Source of the DNA: Paenibacillus montanisoli
GTDB lineage: Bacteria > Bacillota > Bacilli > Paenibacillales > Paenibacillaceae
DNA: 64,000 nucleotides
Direction of reading: 5' to 3'
Assembly (NCBI RefSeq): GCF_003268025.1
Contig: NZ_QLUW01000005.1
Coordinates: forward strand, 248,001 to 312,000
The notes under the pieces are model-generated. The model did not search any database. It was not told the origin of the DNA and worked only from the letters and a program-made list of their open reading frames with translations. How positions within the stretch are numbered: position 1 is the first letter of the stretch; each line of letters starts with the position of its first letter. A program made the position numbers and the translations under genes. Below are positions 43,958 to 52,490 of the stretch, one piece after another.

Positions 43958-44942
43958 GTGATGAAAAGCCTGAACGACACGGTAACCTTTCAATTCGAGT
44001 CGATGAACACCGCGGTTACCTGCACTCTTCCATGCAGCTGCGAAGCGGAAGCCGATCTCCTTGAGCGCGAGGCGCAATCCTGGTTCGACCAGGCCGAGGA
44101 GCGGTTTCAGTTGTTTCCTGCCCCACAGCGAGCTTAGCCGGCTGAACCGGCATGCCGGAAGCCCTGTCCTCGTCTCCGCGGCGATGTTGGAGGTGCTGCA
44201 GCTATCCTCGCTGTATCAAGACCTGACCGACGGCGCATTCGACCCTTTCGTCCATGAAGCGCTGCGGCTCTGCGGATACAGCCGTTCCTTCGAGAAGCTC
44301 GCAGCCGGGACGGCTGCATCGCCTGTTCAGCCGTCGCAGCCTTTGGCGGTGCGGCAGCCCTTCACGCTTCATGCGGCCATGCGCTCCGTTACGCTGCCCG
44401 CGGGCAGCTCGCTCGATCTAGGCGGCATCGTCAAGAGCTGGGCCGTGAAGCGGCTCGCAGGCTGGTTCCGCACCAAGCGCCAGGCCGCATTCGGCCTTAT
44501 TAATGCCGGGGGCGACCTCACCGCCTGGGGACTGCCCGAAGCGAAGCCTTGGCGCATCGGCATTGAGAATCCCTGGGACAGCAGGGCCGATATCGGCCAT
44601 ATCTGTTTCACGAACGGCGCATCCGCCACCTCGAGCACGCTTGGCCGGCAATGGCAGACGAAACTCGGCCGCATGCATCATCTCATCGATCCTGCGACGC
44701 TGCTTCCAAGCAGCAGCGATATCGTGCAATGTACAACCGCCGGCAGCGATCCAGTCGCCTGCGAAATATGGGCGAAGACGCTGTGCATCCTCGGCAGCGA
44801 AGCCGGCCTCGCTTTGCTGGCACGCCGCGCCGCTCCAGTCGAAGCGCTCCTGTTCGGACGCGATAAACGGATTATTTTCTACGGCAGCCCTTCGTCCGTT
44901 CATACCACCTGGCGCAATGTGCAGATCGATCATATTGCCTAA
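43958..44942 (+). pseudogene. apbE: apbE-like FAD:protein FMN transferase gene with a +1 frameshift
   Basis: Translation starting GTG-ATG at 43958-43963, after GGAAAGGAG, gives MKSLNDTVTFQFESMNTAVT, continues to AEERFQ, and then stops at TAG 44135. The rest of ApbE continues in the +1 frame from about 44109: CFLPHSELSRLNRHAG, then SLDLGGIVKSWAV, INAGGDLTAWG and MHHLIDPATLLP, to the stop at 44942. The family normally reads straight through this point (ERFxxFxPxSELSRLN). One extra base lies in GGTTTCAGTTGTTTCC (44103-44118). Intact ApbE attaches FMN covalently to Thr of exported redox proteins. Both halves look conserved, so the lesion is recent, a sequencing error, or a programmed shift. Confidence 0.82.
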
Positions 44943-44974
44943 TACTCCATTACGATAAAAAGAAGGTGAACGTC

Positions 44975-45565
44975 TTGATTGAATTCTTATTGCAGCTTTC
45001 TACATGGCAGATCATTCGTGTCGCCGGCTTAGCCGCCTTCTTGCTGCTGACGCTTGGCATGGCGCTTGGCATCTCGTACTCCTTCTGGTGGAAGTCGGCC
45101 AAACGAAGCGTCTATCGGGTCCACTCTTTTTTGACCATTGCCGGTACGGCCATTGGCCTCCTGCACGGCGCCACTACGGTTATCGATACCTACAGTCCGT
45201 ACTCTTGGCGCGATCTGCTGATCCCCTTCTCGGCCGCCCATGCTCCGATATTAAGCGGACTCGGCACGCTCTGCGGCTATGGCATGCTGATTGTGATTTT
45301 GACCACGGACCTGCGCAACAAGCTGAAACGGCCGCTCTGGCTGTTGTTTCACCTGCTGTCCTATCCGATTTACGCCACCGCGTTCGTTCACGGCTTCTTC
45401 CTCGGCACAGACAGCGAACTGCCCATCATACGGATGCTGTACGCCCTGTCGGCTCTGCTCATTCTAGGGCTAACCGCAGTCCGCGCAACCAAACGCTCCG
45501 CTGGCGCGAAGAAACGGCCTTCCGGGGGAAACGCCGCCAAACCCGTCGCTATTCACGAAATCTAA
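44975..45565 (+). CDS. Ferric-reductase-like transmembrane protein
   Basis: 196 residues from TTG 44975, with AAGAAGGTG six bases upstream. Five to six membrane segments are present. Histidines suited to haem lie in RVHSFLTIAGTAIGLLHGAT (two His) and in WLLFHLLSYPIYATAFVHG (two His), the layout of ferric-reductase or MsrQ-like membrane cytochromes. It probably carries electrons across the membrane. Its pairing with ApbE and a small membrane protein suggests a flavin-dependent extracytoplasmic electron route, which is inference. Ends at a bidirectional terminator. Confidence 0.8.
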   Translation: MIEFLLQLSTWQIIRVAGLAAFLLLTLGMALGISYSFWWKSAKRSVYRVHSFLTIAGTAIGLLHGATTVIDTYSPYSWRDLLIPFSAAHAPILSGLGTLCGYGMLIVILTTDLRNKLKRPLWLLFHLLSYPIYATAFVHGFFLGTDSELPIIRMLYALSALLILGLTAVRATKRSAGAKKRPSGGNAAKPVAIHEI

Positions 45566-45573
45566 CGCCTATG

Positions 45574-45615
45574 CAAAAATAAAGGCGCAGTCCATGCAGA
45601 CTGCGCTTATTTTCA
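45574..45615. terminator. Bidirectional terminator
   Basis: AGGCGCAGTC (45583-45592) pairs with GACTGCGCTT (45599-45608) with one G-T pair, flanked by AAAAATAA and TATTTT. It serves the ferric-reductase-like gene and the convergent nos gene. Confidence 0.85.
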
Positions 45616-46734
45616 CTGGTCGAAGGGGGACTGTTGATAAAAATAATTCGGCGTCAGCTCGGTATCCTCGTACCGGTTATGATAAATCGCCGTCGTCGCC
45701 GGAGACATCGGCGGAATCAGCCATGACCACCGCCCCGTGGGCGTCCGCCCTTGCTGCCGCTCCTTCTCCGCGAACAGCATAAACTGCTTGCCAGCGGTAT
45801 GGTGGTCGACGATCGCCACGCCTTGCGTTTTGTAGGAATGCAGCACCGCCACGTTCAGTTCCACAAGCGCCCGGTCCCGCCACAGCGTAACCTCGCTGCT
45901 TGTATCCAGACCCAACAGCGACCCGACGGCAGGCAACTTATTGTAACGGAACGGATCGGCCAAGTTGCGGGCGCCGATCTCGGTCCCCATGTACCAGCCG
46001 TTGAACGGTGCCGCCGTATAATGAAGCCCGCCGATCTCAAGCCGCATGTTCGAGACGAACGGGACCGCATACCATTTGAGCTGCAGCTCCGTTTCGAAAG
46101 CCGGGTAGTCCGGGTGCGTCAGCGGCACCTCCAGGACGATGTCTTTCGGGATGTCGAACCACTCCGGCGGTTTCGTGCCGACTTGGATGACAAGCGGCAG
46201 CACGTCGAATGCGGTACCGGCGCCGCGCCAGCCAAGCTCCATGCACTTGCGCGTCAATTGCAGCGAAATCGGATCGCCGAGCACCGTGCCGTCGCGCTGT
46301 TCATAGCCGGCATATCGGATGAGCTGGTCGTTCCAAATCCGGACGTTGGGCCGATCCGCGTCTTCCGTGGGAGCAAATACGGTAATGGTCGGCAATATTT
46401 TACCTCCGCCCGTGGCATATTCAATATGATGGAAAACCGCCTCGGCAATCTCGCCCGCGGTTCTCGCTTCCCTGGCATCCTGCACCGTTAACGAATCCCA
46501 GAACAGCCGGCCGATGCAGCGGTTGCTGTTGCGCCATGCCAGCTTTGCCCCGTAGGCCAGCTCCTCGTAGGTATGGGTGTAGGTGCCTTTTTCGGCGATC
46601 TCCGCCGCAGCCTCGGCTATTCTCGCTGCCGTAGCCGCCTCGTCGATTTGCAGCTCGCTGCCGTACTGCCTGATATAGGCTTCCGCATTCTGCAGCAGCT
46701 GCGCGTTGCCTAAAACAGCTTGATGTCTATGCAT
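45613..46734 (-). CDS. nos: Bacterial nitric oxide synthase (oxygenase domain)
   Basis: 373 residues, close to the 363 of Bacillus subtilis NOS. The haem thiolate Cys is C73 in AWRNSNRCIGR. The Arg- and pterin-binding segments are present (FNGWYMGTEIGARNLADPFR, VTLWRDRALVELNVAV, ATTAIYHNRYED and a C-terminal YFYQQSPF). It makes NO and citrulline from arginine using electrons from a separate flavodoxin reductase. There is no fused reductase domain, as usual for Gram-positive NOS. In Bacillus the NO protects against oxidants. Divergent from namA. Confidence 0.95.
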   Translation of the reverse strand: MHRHQAVLGNAQLLQNAEAYIRQYGSELQIDEAATAARIAEAAAEIAEKGTYTHTYEELAYGAKLAWRNSNRCIGRLFWDSLTVQDAREARTAGEIAEAVFHHIEYATGGGKILPTITVFAPTEDADRPNVRIWNDQLIRYAGYEQRDGTVLGDPISLQLTRKCMELGWRGAGTAFDVLPLVIQVGTKPPEWFDIPKDIVLEVPLTHPDYPAFETELQLKWYAVPFVSNMRLEIGGLHYTAAPFNGWYMGTEIGARNLADPFRYNKLPAVGSLLGLDTSSEVTLWRDRALVELNVAVLHSYKTQGVAIVDHHTAGKQFMLFAEKERQQGRTPTGRWSWLIPPMSPATTAIYHNRYEDTELTPNYFYQQSPFDQ

Positions 46735-46904
46735 ATGATGTGACTCCTGCCTGTCCGAATCATGGTGACTCCATTATAGCGGATACGCGGTTGGAATGCC
46801 CGTGGACGAATTGTGGATGGATTTCTACTTTCAAAATGTAAGTGACAAGGGTATACTGGGCATTAGTTGACCTTAATTTTGGGGCTATGAAGGAGTGAAG
46901 GAAG

Positions 46905-47945
46905 TTGAATCGATTAGCAGATGCGTTTACATTGAAAAATCTTGCGCTCAAAAACCGGATCGTCATGGCGCCGATGTGCCAGTATTCCGTTGAGGCCAAG
47001 GACGGCACGCCGAATGAGTGGCATTATGTTCATTATGTATCCCGCGCGGTTGGGGGTACCGGTCTCATCATTATGGAGATGACGGACGTGGAGCCGGACG
47101 GCCGCATTTCGGACCGCTGCCTCGGCTTATGGTCGGATGAGCAGATTCCGGCTTACCGCCGGATTATTTCGGAAGTGCACCGCTACGGCGCGAAGATCGG
47201 CATTCAAATTGCCCATGCCGGACGCAAGGCCGAGGATGCGATCGAGCCTGTCGCTCCTTCCGCCATTGCCTTTAGCGAAGCTTACCGTACGCCTCGCGCC
47301 TTGAAGACGGAGGAAGTGAAAGAGCTTGTCGTCAAATTCCGCGAGGCTGCCCGCCGCGCGGTGGAAGCCGGCGTCGATACGATCGAGCTTCACGGCGCTC
47401 ACGGTTATTTGATCCATCAATTCCACTCGCCGGTCACTAACAAACGCGATGATGAGTACGGCGCCGACCGCGCTTTGTTCGGCGTGGAAATCATTCAGGC
47501 GGTTCGGAGCGTTATGCCTGCGGATATGCCGCTTCTCATTCGCGTGTCCGCGGCCGAGTTCTCGCCGGGCGGCTATTCCTTAGAGGAGGGCATCGAGATC
47601 TTCCGCCGGTACCGCGATGCCGGCATCGACATGTTCCATGTTTCGAGCGGCGGCGAAGCGCCGCTGGGCGGAGCGCCCCGGCCGGCCATCTATGCCGGGT
47701 ACCAGGTGCCTTTTGCCCGGGCGCTGAAGGATGCGCTAGGCGTTCCGGTCATTGCCGTCGGCTTGCTCGACGAGCCGAAGCTCGCGAACGCTACGATCGC
47801 CCATGGCCATGCCGATCTCGTCGCCGTTGCCCGCGGCATGCTGCGCGACCCGTACTGGGCGCTGCATGCGCTGCAGGCCGTCGAAGAGAAGGGCTCCGGC
47901 GAAGCGGCGGCATTCATTCCGCGTCAATATCAGCGCGGCTATTAA
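46905..47945 (+). CDS. namA: NADPH dehydrogenase NamA (YqjM-type old yellow enzyme)
   Basis: 346 residues starting at TTG 46905 with GGAGTGAAGGAAG upstream. A TIM-barrel flavoprotein with MAPMCQYSVEAKDG (C25, equivalent to the redox-tuning Cys26 of YqjM), ELHGAHGYLIHQFHSPVTNK, and a phosphate-binding HADLVAVARGMLRDPYW. It reduces activated double bonds of enals, enones and nitro compounds with NADPH and FMN. A TATACT -10 (46852-46857) lies in the divergent gap with nos. The cupin gene follows 21 bp downstream. Confidence 0.94.
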   Translation: MNRLADAFTLKNLALKNRIVMAPMCQYSVEAKDGTPNEWHYVHYVSRAVGGTGLIIMEMTDVEPDGRISDRCLGLWSDEQIPAYRRIISEVHRYGAKIGIQIAHAGRKAEDAIEPVAPSAIAFSEAYRTPRALKTEEVKELVVKFREAARRAVEAGVDTIELHGAHGYLIHQFHSPVTNKRDDEYGADRALFGVEIIQAVRSVMPADMPLLIRVSAAEFSPGGYSLEEGIEIFRRYRDAGIDMFHVSSGGEAPLGGAPRPAIYAGYQVPFARALKDALGVPVIAVGLLDEPKLANATIAHGHADLVAVARGMLRDPYWALHALQAVEEKGSGEAAAFIPRQYQRGY

Positions 47946-47966
47946 GGCCGTCGGCGAGGTGCCCGG

Positions 47967-48305
47967 ATGAAGATAAGCAAGCAGAATGCGGAGCATTACG
48001 TGTGGGGCGGGCTGTGCGACGGCTGGCATCTCGTGAAGCAAGACGGGCTTAGCGTCATTCATGAACGCATGCAGGCCGGAGCCAGCGAGGTGCGGCATTA
48101 CCACGAGCGGGCGCGGCAGTTTTTCTTCATGCTGGCCGGTACGGCGACGCTTGAAATAGACGGCGTACCCGTCGTTCTTGGCCCTTCGGATGGCGTGGAG
48201 GTGCCGCCGCTGACGCCGCATCAAATGCTCGGCTCCACAGTCGAAGCGGTGGAGTTCCTCGTCATCTCGTCACCGACGACGCGCGGTGACCGCGTAACGG
48301 GTTGA
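47967..48305 (+). CDS. Single-domain cupin protein
   Basis: 112 residues. Cupin motif 1 is visible as EVRHYHERARQFFFMLAGTA, with His-x-His and Glu/Gln metal ligands, and motif 2 as GVEVPPLTPHQMLGSTVE. No other domain. It is probably co-transcribed with namA and ends at a strong terminator. Function unknown; small cupins include isomerases, dioxygenases and sensors. Confidence 0.87.
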   Translation: MKISKQNAEHYVWGGLCDGWHLVKQDGLSVIHERMQAGASEVRHYHERARQFFFMLAGTATLEIDGVPVVLGPSDGVEVPPLTPHQMLGSTVEAVEFLVISSPTTRGDRVTG

Positions 48306-48308
48306 ACG

Positions 48309-48362
48309 TGAAAAAGCTGAGAGGCTGCAGACAGTTAGATGTCTGCGCCCTCAGCTTTTTGT
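48309..48362. terminator. Bidirectional terminator
   Basis: AAAAAGCTGAG (48311-48321) pairs with CTCAGCTTTTT (48350-48360), with an inner GCAGAC/GTCTGC stem. It lies between the cupin gene and the convergent acetyltransferase gene. Confidence 0.88.
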
Positions 48363-48372
48363 CTGTTACGTT

Positions 48373-48894
48373 CTAGCGGCCCGCCGGCTTTTCTTTCGTC
48401 AAATACAACGCGAGTTCATGCCCGATTTGCACGAAACGGCCAGGCTCCGCGTATTTACCTTCATAGAAGACTCCTCTTCCGTCAGGGATGTATCCTCGCT
48501 TAACATAGAGCCGCTGCGCATTTCCGTAATCATAATAAAGTCCGACGCCGATTCCGACAATTCCATACTTATCGAACGAGATTTGTTCAATGGCATCCAT
48601 TAAGGCATTGCCGATCCCCTTGCGGCGCAGCGTCGGGACGACCTCAAAATTGTTGATTTCCGGGATTCCTTCATCGACGAAATACGGATAATAGGATGTC
48701 GATAAAAGGTGCAGCCATCCTGCAAACTTCTGATCGTATAAGGCTATAAGCGTAATTCTTGCACCCGATTTATTTTCTTCCCAGCACTTGTTAATGTAAT
48801 CTAGCGGTTTGCCCATATAGTGTTCTTCAAGTGCATGGAAAACCAAATCCACATCATCGCTAATCATCTGCCGGATTTGAATGCGCGCATCCAC
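48373..48894 (-). CDS. GNAT-family N-acetyltransferase
   Basis: 173 residues. The acetyl-CoA site is EVVPTLRRKGIGNALMDAIE at about residues 84-103, with INNFEVVP before it and a late AQRLYVKRGYIPDG strand. Start is GTG 48894 with AGGGGGGC eight bases upstream. Acceptor unknown. The 52-bp tandem repeat array begins about 20 bp before its start codon and so lies in its leader or promoter. Confidence 0.88.
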   Translation of the reverse strand: MDARIQIRQMISDDVDLVFHALEEHYMGKPLDYINKCWEENKSGARITLIALYDQKFAGWLHLLSTSYYPYFVDEGIPEINNFEVVPTLRRKGIGNALMDAIEQISFDKYGIVGIGVGLYYDYGNAQRLYVKRGYIPDGRGVFYEGKYAEPGRFVQIGHELALYLTKEKPAGR

Positions 48895-48914
48895 AATATC
48901 GCCCCCCTAGTTTT

Positions 48915-49110
48915 TTCGCCGCTTTCCCGCCAATGTGCGGTAACCGGTACCTCTCTTGGGCTGCTTTCCACCGATTTCCCGCCAATGTGCGGTAACCGGT
49001 ACCTCTCTTGGGCTGCTTTCCACCGATTCCCCGCCAATGTGCGGTAACCGGTGCCTCTCTTGGGCTGCTTTCCACCGCTTTCCCGCCAATGTGCGGTAAC
49101 TGCTGCCTCT
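48915..49110. repeat. 52-bp tandem repeat array, about 3.7 copies
   Basis: The unit contains CCCGCCAATGTGCGGTAACC followed by GGTACCTCTCTTGGGCTGCT and TTCCACCGAT. The CCCG of successive copies starts at 48926, 48978, 49030 and 49082, exactly 52 bp apart. Copies differ by a few bases; the last diverges after GCGGTAAC. Each unit has a GGTAACCGGTACC palindrome-like core and a CCGC...GCGG inverted pair. The period is not a multiple of three, so it is not coding. It fills the gap between the acetyltransferase and GTPase genes. Confidence 0.92.
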
Positions 49111-49123
49111 CAATCGCCGCCCA

Positions 49124-51109
49124 CTACCCGCTCAGCGCATTGCGCACGGCGAGGATGTACCGCGCCTGATCGAGCGGGTTGACGCCGCGGCGCTGGCGCG
49201 AGACGTCGACGTCGGGCGGGCATTCGTTGTAGCCCGCGAAGAAGGTCGTGAGCGTGCCGCGGCCCTTCGTCATGGAGCCGAGGCGCGCCGGGAAGTCGAG
49301 CGTCGTCGCGACCGGCAGCGTCCCCTCCAGCTCCATCCGCTCCTGGCGCACGACAGGCGCGCCGAACTCGCCCCGCATGAGGACAAGCTCGTTCATCACC
49401 TTGCCGCCATACTCCTCCGGCACGGACAGCCGGAAGCGAAGCATCGGCTCGAGCATCTTCGTGCCCGTGTTCGCCAGCCCGTTCATGATGCCCATGGGCG
49501 TTGCGATCACGAAGTCGAGCGGATGGGTATGCCACACATGGTGCTCGCCCTCGATGAGCGTCACGCGCAGATCCGTGACTTCCCAGCCGCGGAGCCCCTG
49601 CTGCAGCGCCTCCGGCACGCGGCGGGCGACCTCGTTCTGGTAGCTATCGAGCAGCCTCTCGTTGCGCACGACCGACTTGTACAGCAGCCCGCTGCCCCGC
49701 TCCCCCGGTTCAATCGTAAACCGCAAAATCGCCCAGCACGGCTTCGGCATCGTATACGCGATAAACCCTTCCCCTGCCGCGGCCGGCGTCTCCTTGTATA
49801 TGACCGATGGCGCGCCGAAGCTGACCGCGAGCTTGAAGCGGCTCATCAGAATGGAGGTTAGCACCTCCATCTGAATCGGCCCCATCACCTTCAAATGCAG
49901 CTCCCGCTCATCCTGCAGCCACTGCAAATCCAACAGCGGATCCTCGTCCGCCAGCTCCTGGAATGCCGCAACGACCGCCGGGTATTCCGCCTCATTCTGC
50001 CACTGCACCTGTACGGTTAGCAAAGGCACCGCAAGCCGCTTCTCACCCGGCACGCCTTCCGGCGAGCCGATAATATCGCCGATCCGCGCGCGGCTCCAGC
50101 CGTAGACCGCCGCGATATCGCCAGCCTTCAGCACGCCGATATCCTCGGTCTTCTGCCCCTGCACGCGGCGGATTTGCGTCACTTTATCCTGCATGTCGCG
50201 GCTGTAGTTCAGCACCGTATCGCGATTGCGGATCACTCCGTCGTAGAGTCGGACATAAGCGATTTTACCCATGACGGGGTCCCGTTCCATCTTAAAAATA
50301 ACGCCGGAAACCGGCGCATCCTCCGAGCCTCCCGGAGCCGGCAAATACGCCAGCACCGCATCCATCAGCTCCTTCACCCCGATGCCCCGGTTGGATGCCC
50401 CGAACAGCACCGGAAACAGCGTGCACCGATGCACACCTTCGACGAGCACGCGCTCCAGCTGCGCATCGTCCAGCGGCTGCCCTTCCAAATAAGCTTCTAG
50501 CAGCGCCTCATCCTGCTCTGCCGCGGCCTCGAGCAGCATGCGCCGGTAAGGCTCCGCCCAAGGATGCAGAGCCGCCGACCGCTCGGCCAATACCGGCACG
50601 CAGCCGTCGAATGCGGCCTCTGCTCCGATCGGGGCCATCACCGGCACCGACTGCCGCGACAGCAGGCGTTGCAGCTGGGCGAGAACCGCGGAAGCATCGG
50701 CGCCGACGCGATCCATTTTGTTCACATAGATCAGGGTCGGAATCGACAGGTCGCGCAGCGCCTGCCAAATGACCTCCGTCTGAGCCTGTACGCCTTCCAC
50801 GGCGGATACAATCAGTACCGCGCCGTCCATGACGCGCAGCGACCGCTCCACCTCGGACAGAAAATCGACGTGCCCCGGCGTATCCACGAGGTTGATCGCG
50901 ACATCCTTCCATGCAAACCGCGTCACGGCAGCTCGCACGGAAATGCCGCGCTCTCGCTCCACGTCCAGCCAATCCGTGTGCGTCGTTCCCGTATCCACGC
51001 TGCCCAGCGCGCGAATATGCCCGCTCTGATAGAGCATTTGCTCGGTCGTCGTCGTTTTGCCCGCATCGACGTGAGCGAATATGCCAACATTACGCATGTG
51101 CGCGCTCAT
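49124..51109 (-). CDS. TetM/EF-G-like translational GTPase (ribosomal protection-type)
   Basis: 661 residues from ATG 51109, after GGGGGAG. The GTPase domain has GIFAHVDAGKTTTTEQML (G1), ERERGISVRAA (G2), DTPGHVDF (G3) and NKMD (G4). Domains II-V follow (domain V with GRGTLTTFFAGYNECPP near the end). AHVDAGKTTTTEQ and the overall length match the tetracycline ribosomal-protection family rather than housekeeping EF-G. Whether it gives drug resistance or is a silent relative is unknown. It is 21 bp after the phosphoesterase gene. The 3' third is notably GC-rich. Confidence 0.88.
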   Translation of the reverse strand: MSAHMRNVGIFAHVDAGKTTTTEQMLYQSGHIRALGSVDTGTTHTDWLDVERERGISVRAAVTRFAWKDVAINLVDTPGHVDFLSEVERSLRVMDGAVLIVSAVEGVQAQTEVIWQALRDLSIPTLIYVNKMDRVGADASAVLAQLQRLLSRQSVPVMAPIGAEAAFDGCVPVLAERSAALHPWAEPYRRMLLEAAAEQDEALLEAYLEGQPLDDAQLERVLVEGVHRCTLFPVLFGASNRGIGVKELMDAVLAYLPAPGGSEDAPVSGVIFKMERDPVMGKIAYVRLYDGVIRNRDTVLNYSRDMQDKVTQIRRVQGQKTEDIGVLKAGDIAAVYGWSRARIGDIIGSPEGVPGEKRLAVPLLTVQVQWQNEAEYPAVVAAFQELADEDPLLDLQWLQDERELHLKVMGPIQMEVLTSILMSRFKLAVSFGAPSVIYKETPAAAGEGFIAYTMPKPCWAILRFTIEPGERGSGLLYKSVVRNERLLDSYQNEVARRVPEALQQGLRGWEVTDLRVTLIEGEHHVWHTHPLDFVIATPMGIMNGLANTGTKMLEPMLRFRLSVPEEYGGKVMNELVLMRGEFGAPVVRQERMELEGTLPVATTLDFPARLGSMTKGRGTLTTFFAGYNECPPDVDVSRQRRGVNPLDQARYILAVRNALSG

Positions 51110-51130
51110 AGCTTCCAATCTCCCCCTGAT

Positions 51131-51643
51131 TTAGCTCTTGTCGTCGTAAAAAACATGCTCGGCACGAACAAGCGCGCCTTCCTCAATCGTAAACACGCCG
51201 AAGGAATACTGCTTTTGCCTCCGCTTATCTGTCGGTGAGCCCGGGTTAAACATCAGCACCTCGTTGCGCTTTTGAATAACCGGCACATGCGAATGGCCGA
51301 AAACGATGACATCCACGCTGCCCGGCCCGAACGATTTGAACGCATTCGTCACCGTATCTTCTCTTTTCCCTGTCCCGATATGCCCATGCACAAGCCCAAT
51401 CCGTACGCCGCCGATATCGAGCACCTTGAGGTGGCCGAATCTCGCAATGATTTCGTCGCCATCATTGTTCCCCGCCACGCCCTCGGTTGTGGCATAAGCC
51501 TGCAGCATGTCCAATACCGAAAACGCCGTCCAATCCCCCGCGTGCAAAATCGCATCCGCATCCCGAAGCTCCTGAATCAGCCGTTCCGGCAGCTTCTTCG
51601 CCATCCGCGTCATATGCGTGTCCGATACTACGACCACTTTCAT
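51131..51643 (-). CDS. YfcE/MJ0936-family metallophosphoesterase
   Basis: 170 residues. Metal-binding motifs: SDTH near residue 7, LHAGDW near 33, GNND near 58, HGH near 85, and GHSHVP near 117, followed by NPGSPTDKR. It is a small cytoplasmic phosphodiesterase; physiological substrate unknown. Located immediately before the GTPase gene on the same strand, so probably co-transcribed. Confidence 0.9.
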   Translation of the reverse strand: MKVVVVSDTHMTRMAKKLPERLIQELRDADAILHAGDWTAFSVLDMLQAYATTEGVAGNNDGDEIIARFGHLKVLDIGGVRIGLVHGHIGTGKREDTVTNAFKSFGPGSVDVIVFGHSHVPVIQKRNEVLMFNPGSPTDKRRQKQYSFGVFTIEEGALVRAEHVFYDDKS

Positions 51644-51930
51644 GCCGCCTTCAGCCCCTTACTCCGCGTGCCCGGCAGACCGCCATTTTCCGCGCCGCCC
51701 GTCCGTCCGCTATCTATTACCTTCATTATTGTGCAAAAGCACCATGTATTCAACAGTTATCCATTCCAAATGTACAACCTGACATGCACATGCTGTTTCA
51801 AACGATGGCCGTTCGTTTACTTGCTATATACAATAAAGTTTTGTCACTCTAGCCTTATCCTATGTTAGATTATATTACAATAGGCTTAGCTTTGCTTGCT
51901 TACATCCGGTTGGAAAAAGGAGCGAGTGCG

Positions 51931-52401
51931 ATGTTCAACATTAGGCGTTATTCCACCGCAGACCATGACGACATCTGGCAGCTTCATCTTCTTGCGATCC
52001 CGGCAGCGGGCGTAGAGCCGACCCACCAGCATTACCACGATATTTTTCATATTGAAGAGGAGTACTTTAACAACGGCGGCGATTTTCTTATCGGCACCGG
52101 GCCGGACGGCCTCGTCGTGGCGATGGGCGGGCTGAAGAAGCTGGACAATGAAGCGGCTGAGATTAAAAGACTGCGCGTCCACCCAAGCTACCAGCAGCGA
52201 GGGTACGGCCTGCAGATGCTGACTAGGCTGGAGCGGCGGGCGGCGGAGCTTGGCTTCCGTCATATCTACTTAGATGCCTTAACGAATCAGCTTGGCGCCA
52301 AGCGGCTCTTCCTCAATAACGGCTACGCGCACCGCGGAGCCTCCGTAATAGACGGGTTTTGGATCAATGTCTACGAGAAATCGCTCGCCCCGGAAAAATA
52401 A
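51931..52401 (+). CDS. GNAT-family N-acetyltransferase
   Basis: 156 residues from ATG 51931 (MFNIRRYSTADHDDIWQLHL), which has AAAGGAGCG upstream; the longer frame from 51862 has none. The acetyl-CoA loop is HPSYQQRGYGLQMLTRLERR at about residues 83-102, preceded by AEIKRLRV. The acceptor is unknown. Monocistronic by spacing. Confidence 0.88.
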   Translation: MFNIRRYSTADHDDIWQLHLLAIPAAGVEPTHQHYHDIFHIEEEYFNNGGDFLIGTGPDGLVVAMGGLKKLDNEAAEIKRLRVHPSYQQRGYGLQMLTRLERRAAELGFRHIYLDALTNQLGAKRLFLNNGYAHRGASVIDGFWINVYEKSLAPEK

Positions 52402-52490
52402 ATATTAAATTATTCTGCGAAGGCTCAAACCGCTAGGCTCTTCCCTGCGTTACCTCCCTATGAGAACGAATCATTCAAGGAGGAAGATCG

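Noticed and set aside
48860-49113. Small minus-strand frames and a possible CRISPR-like array in the 52-bp repeats
   Set aside because: The 52-bp period shifts the frame each copy, so no repeated peptide is kept. Units are contiguous without unique spacers, so this is a tandem repeat and not CRISPR.
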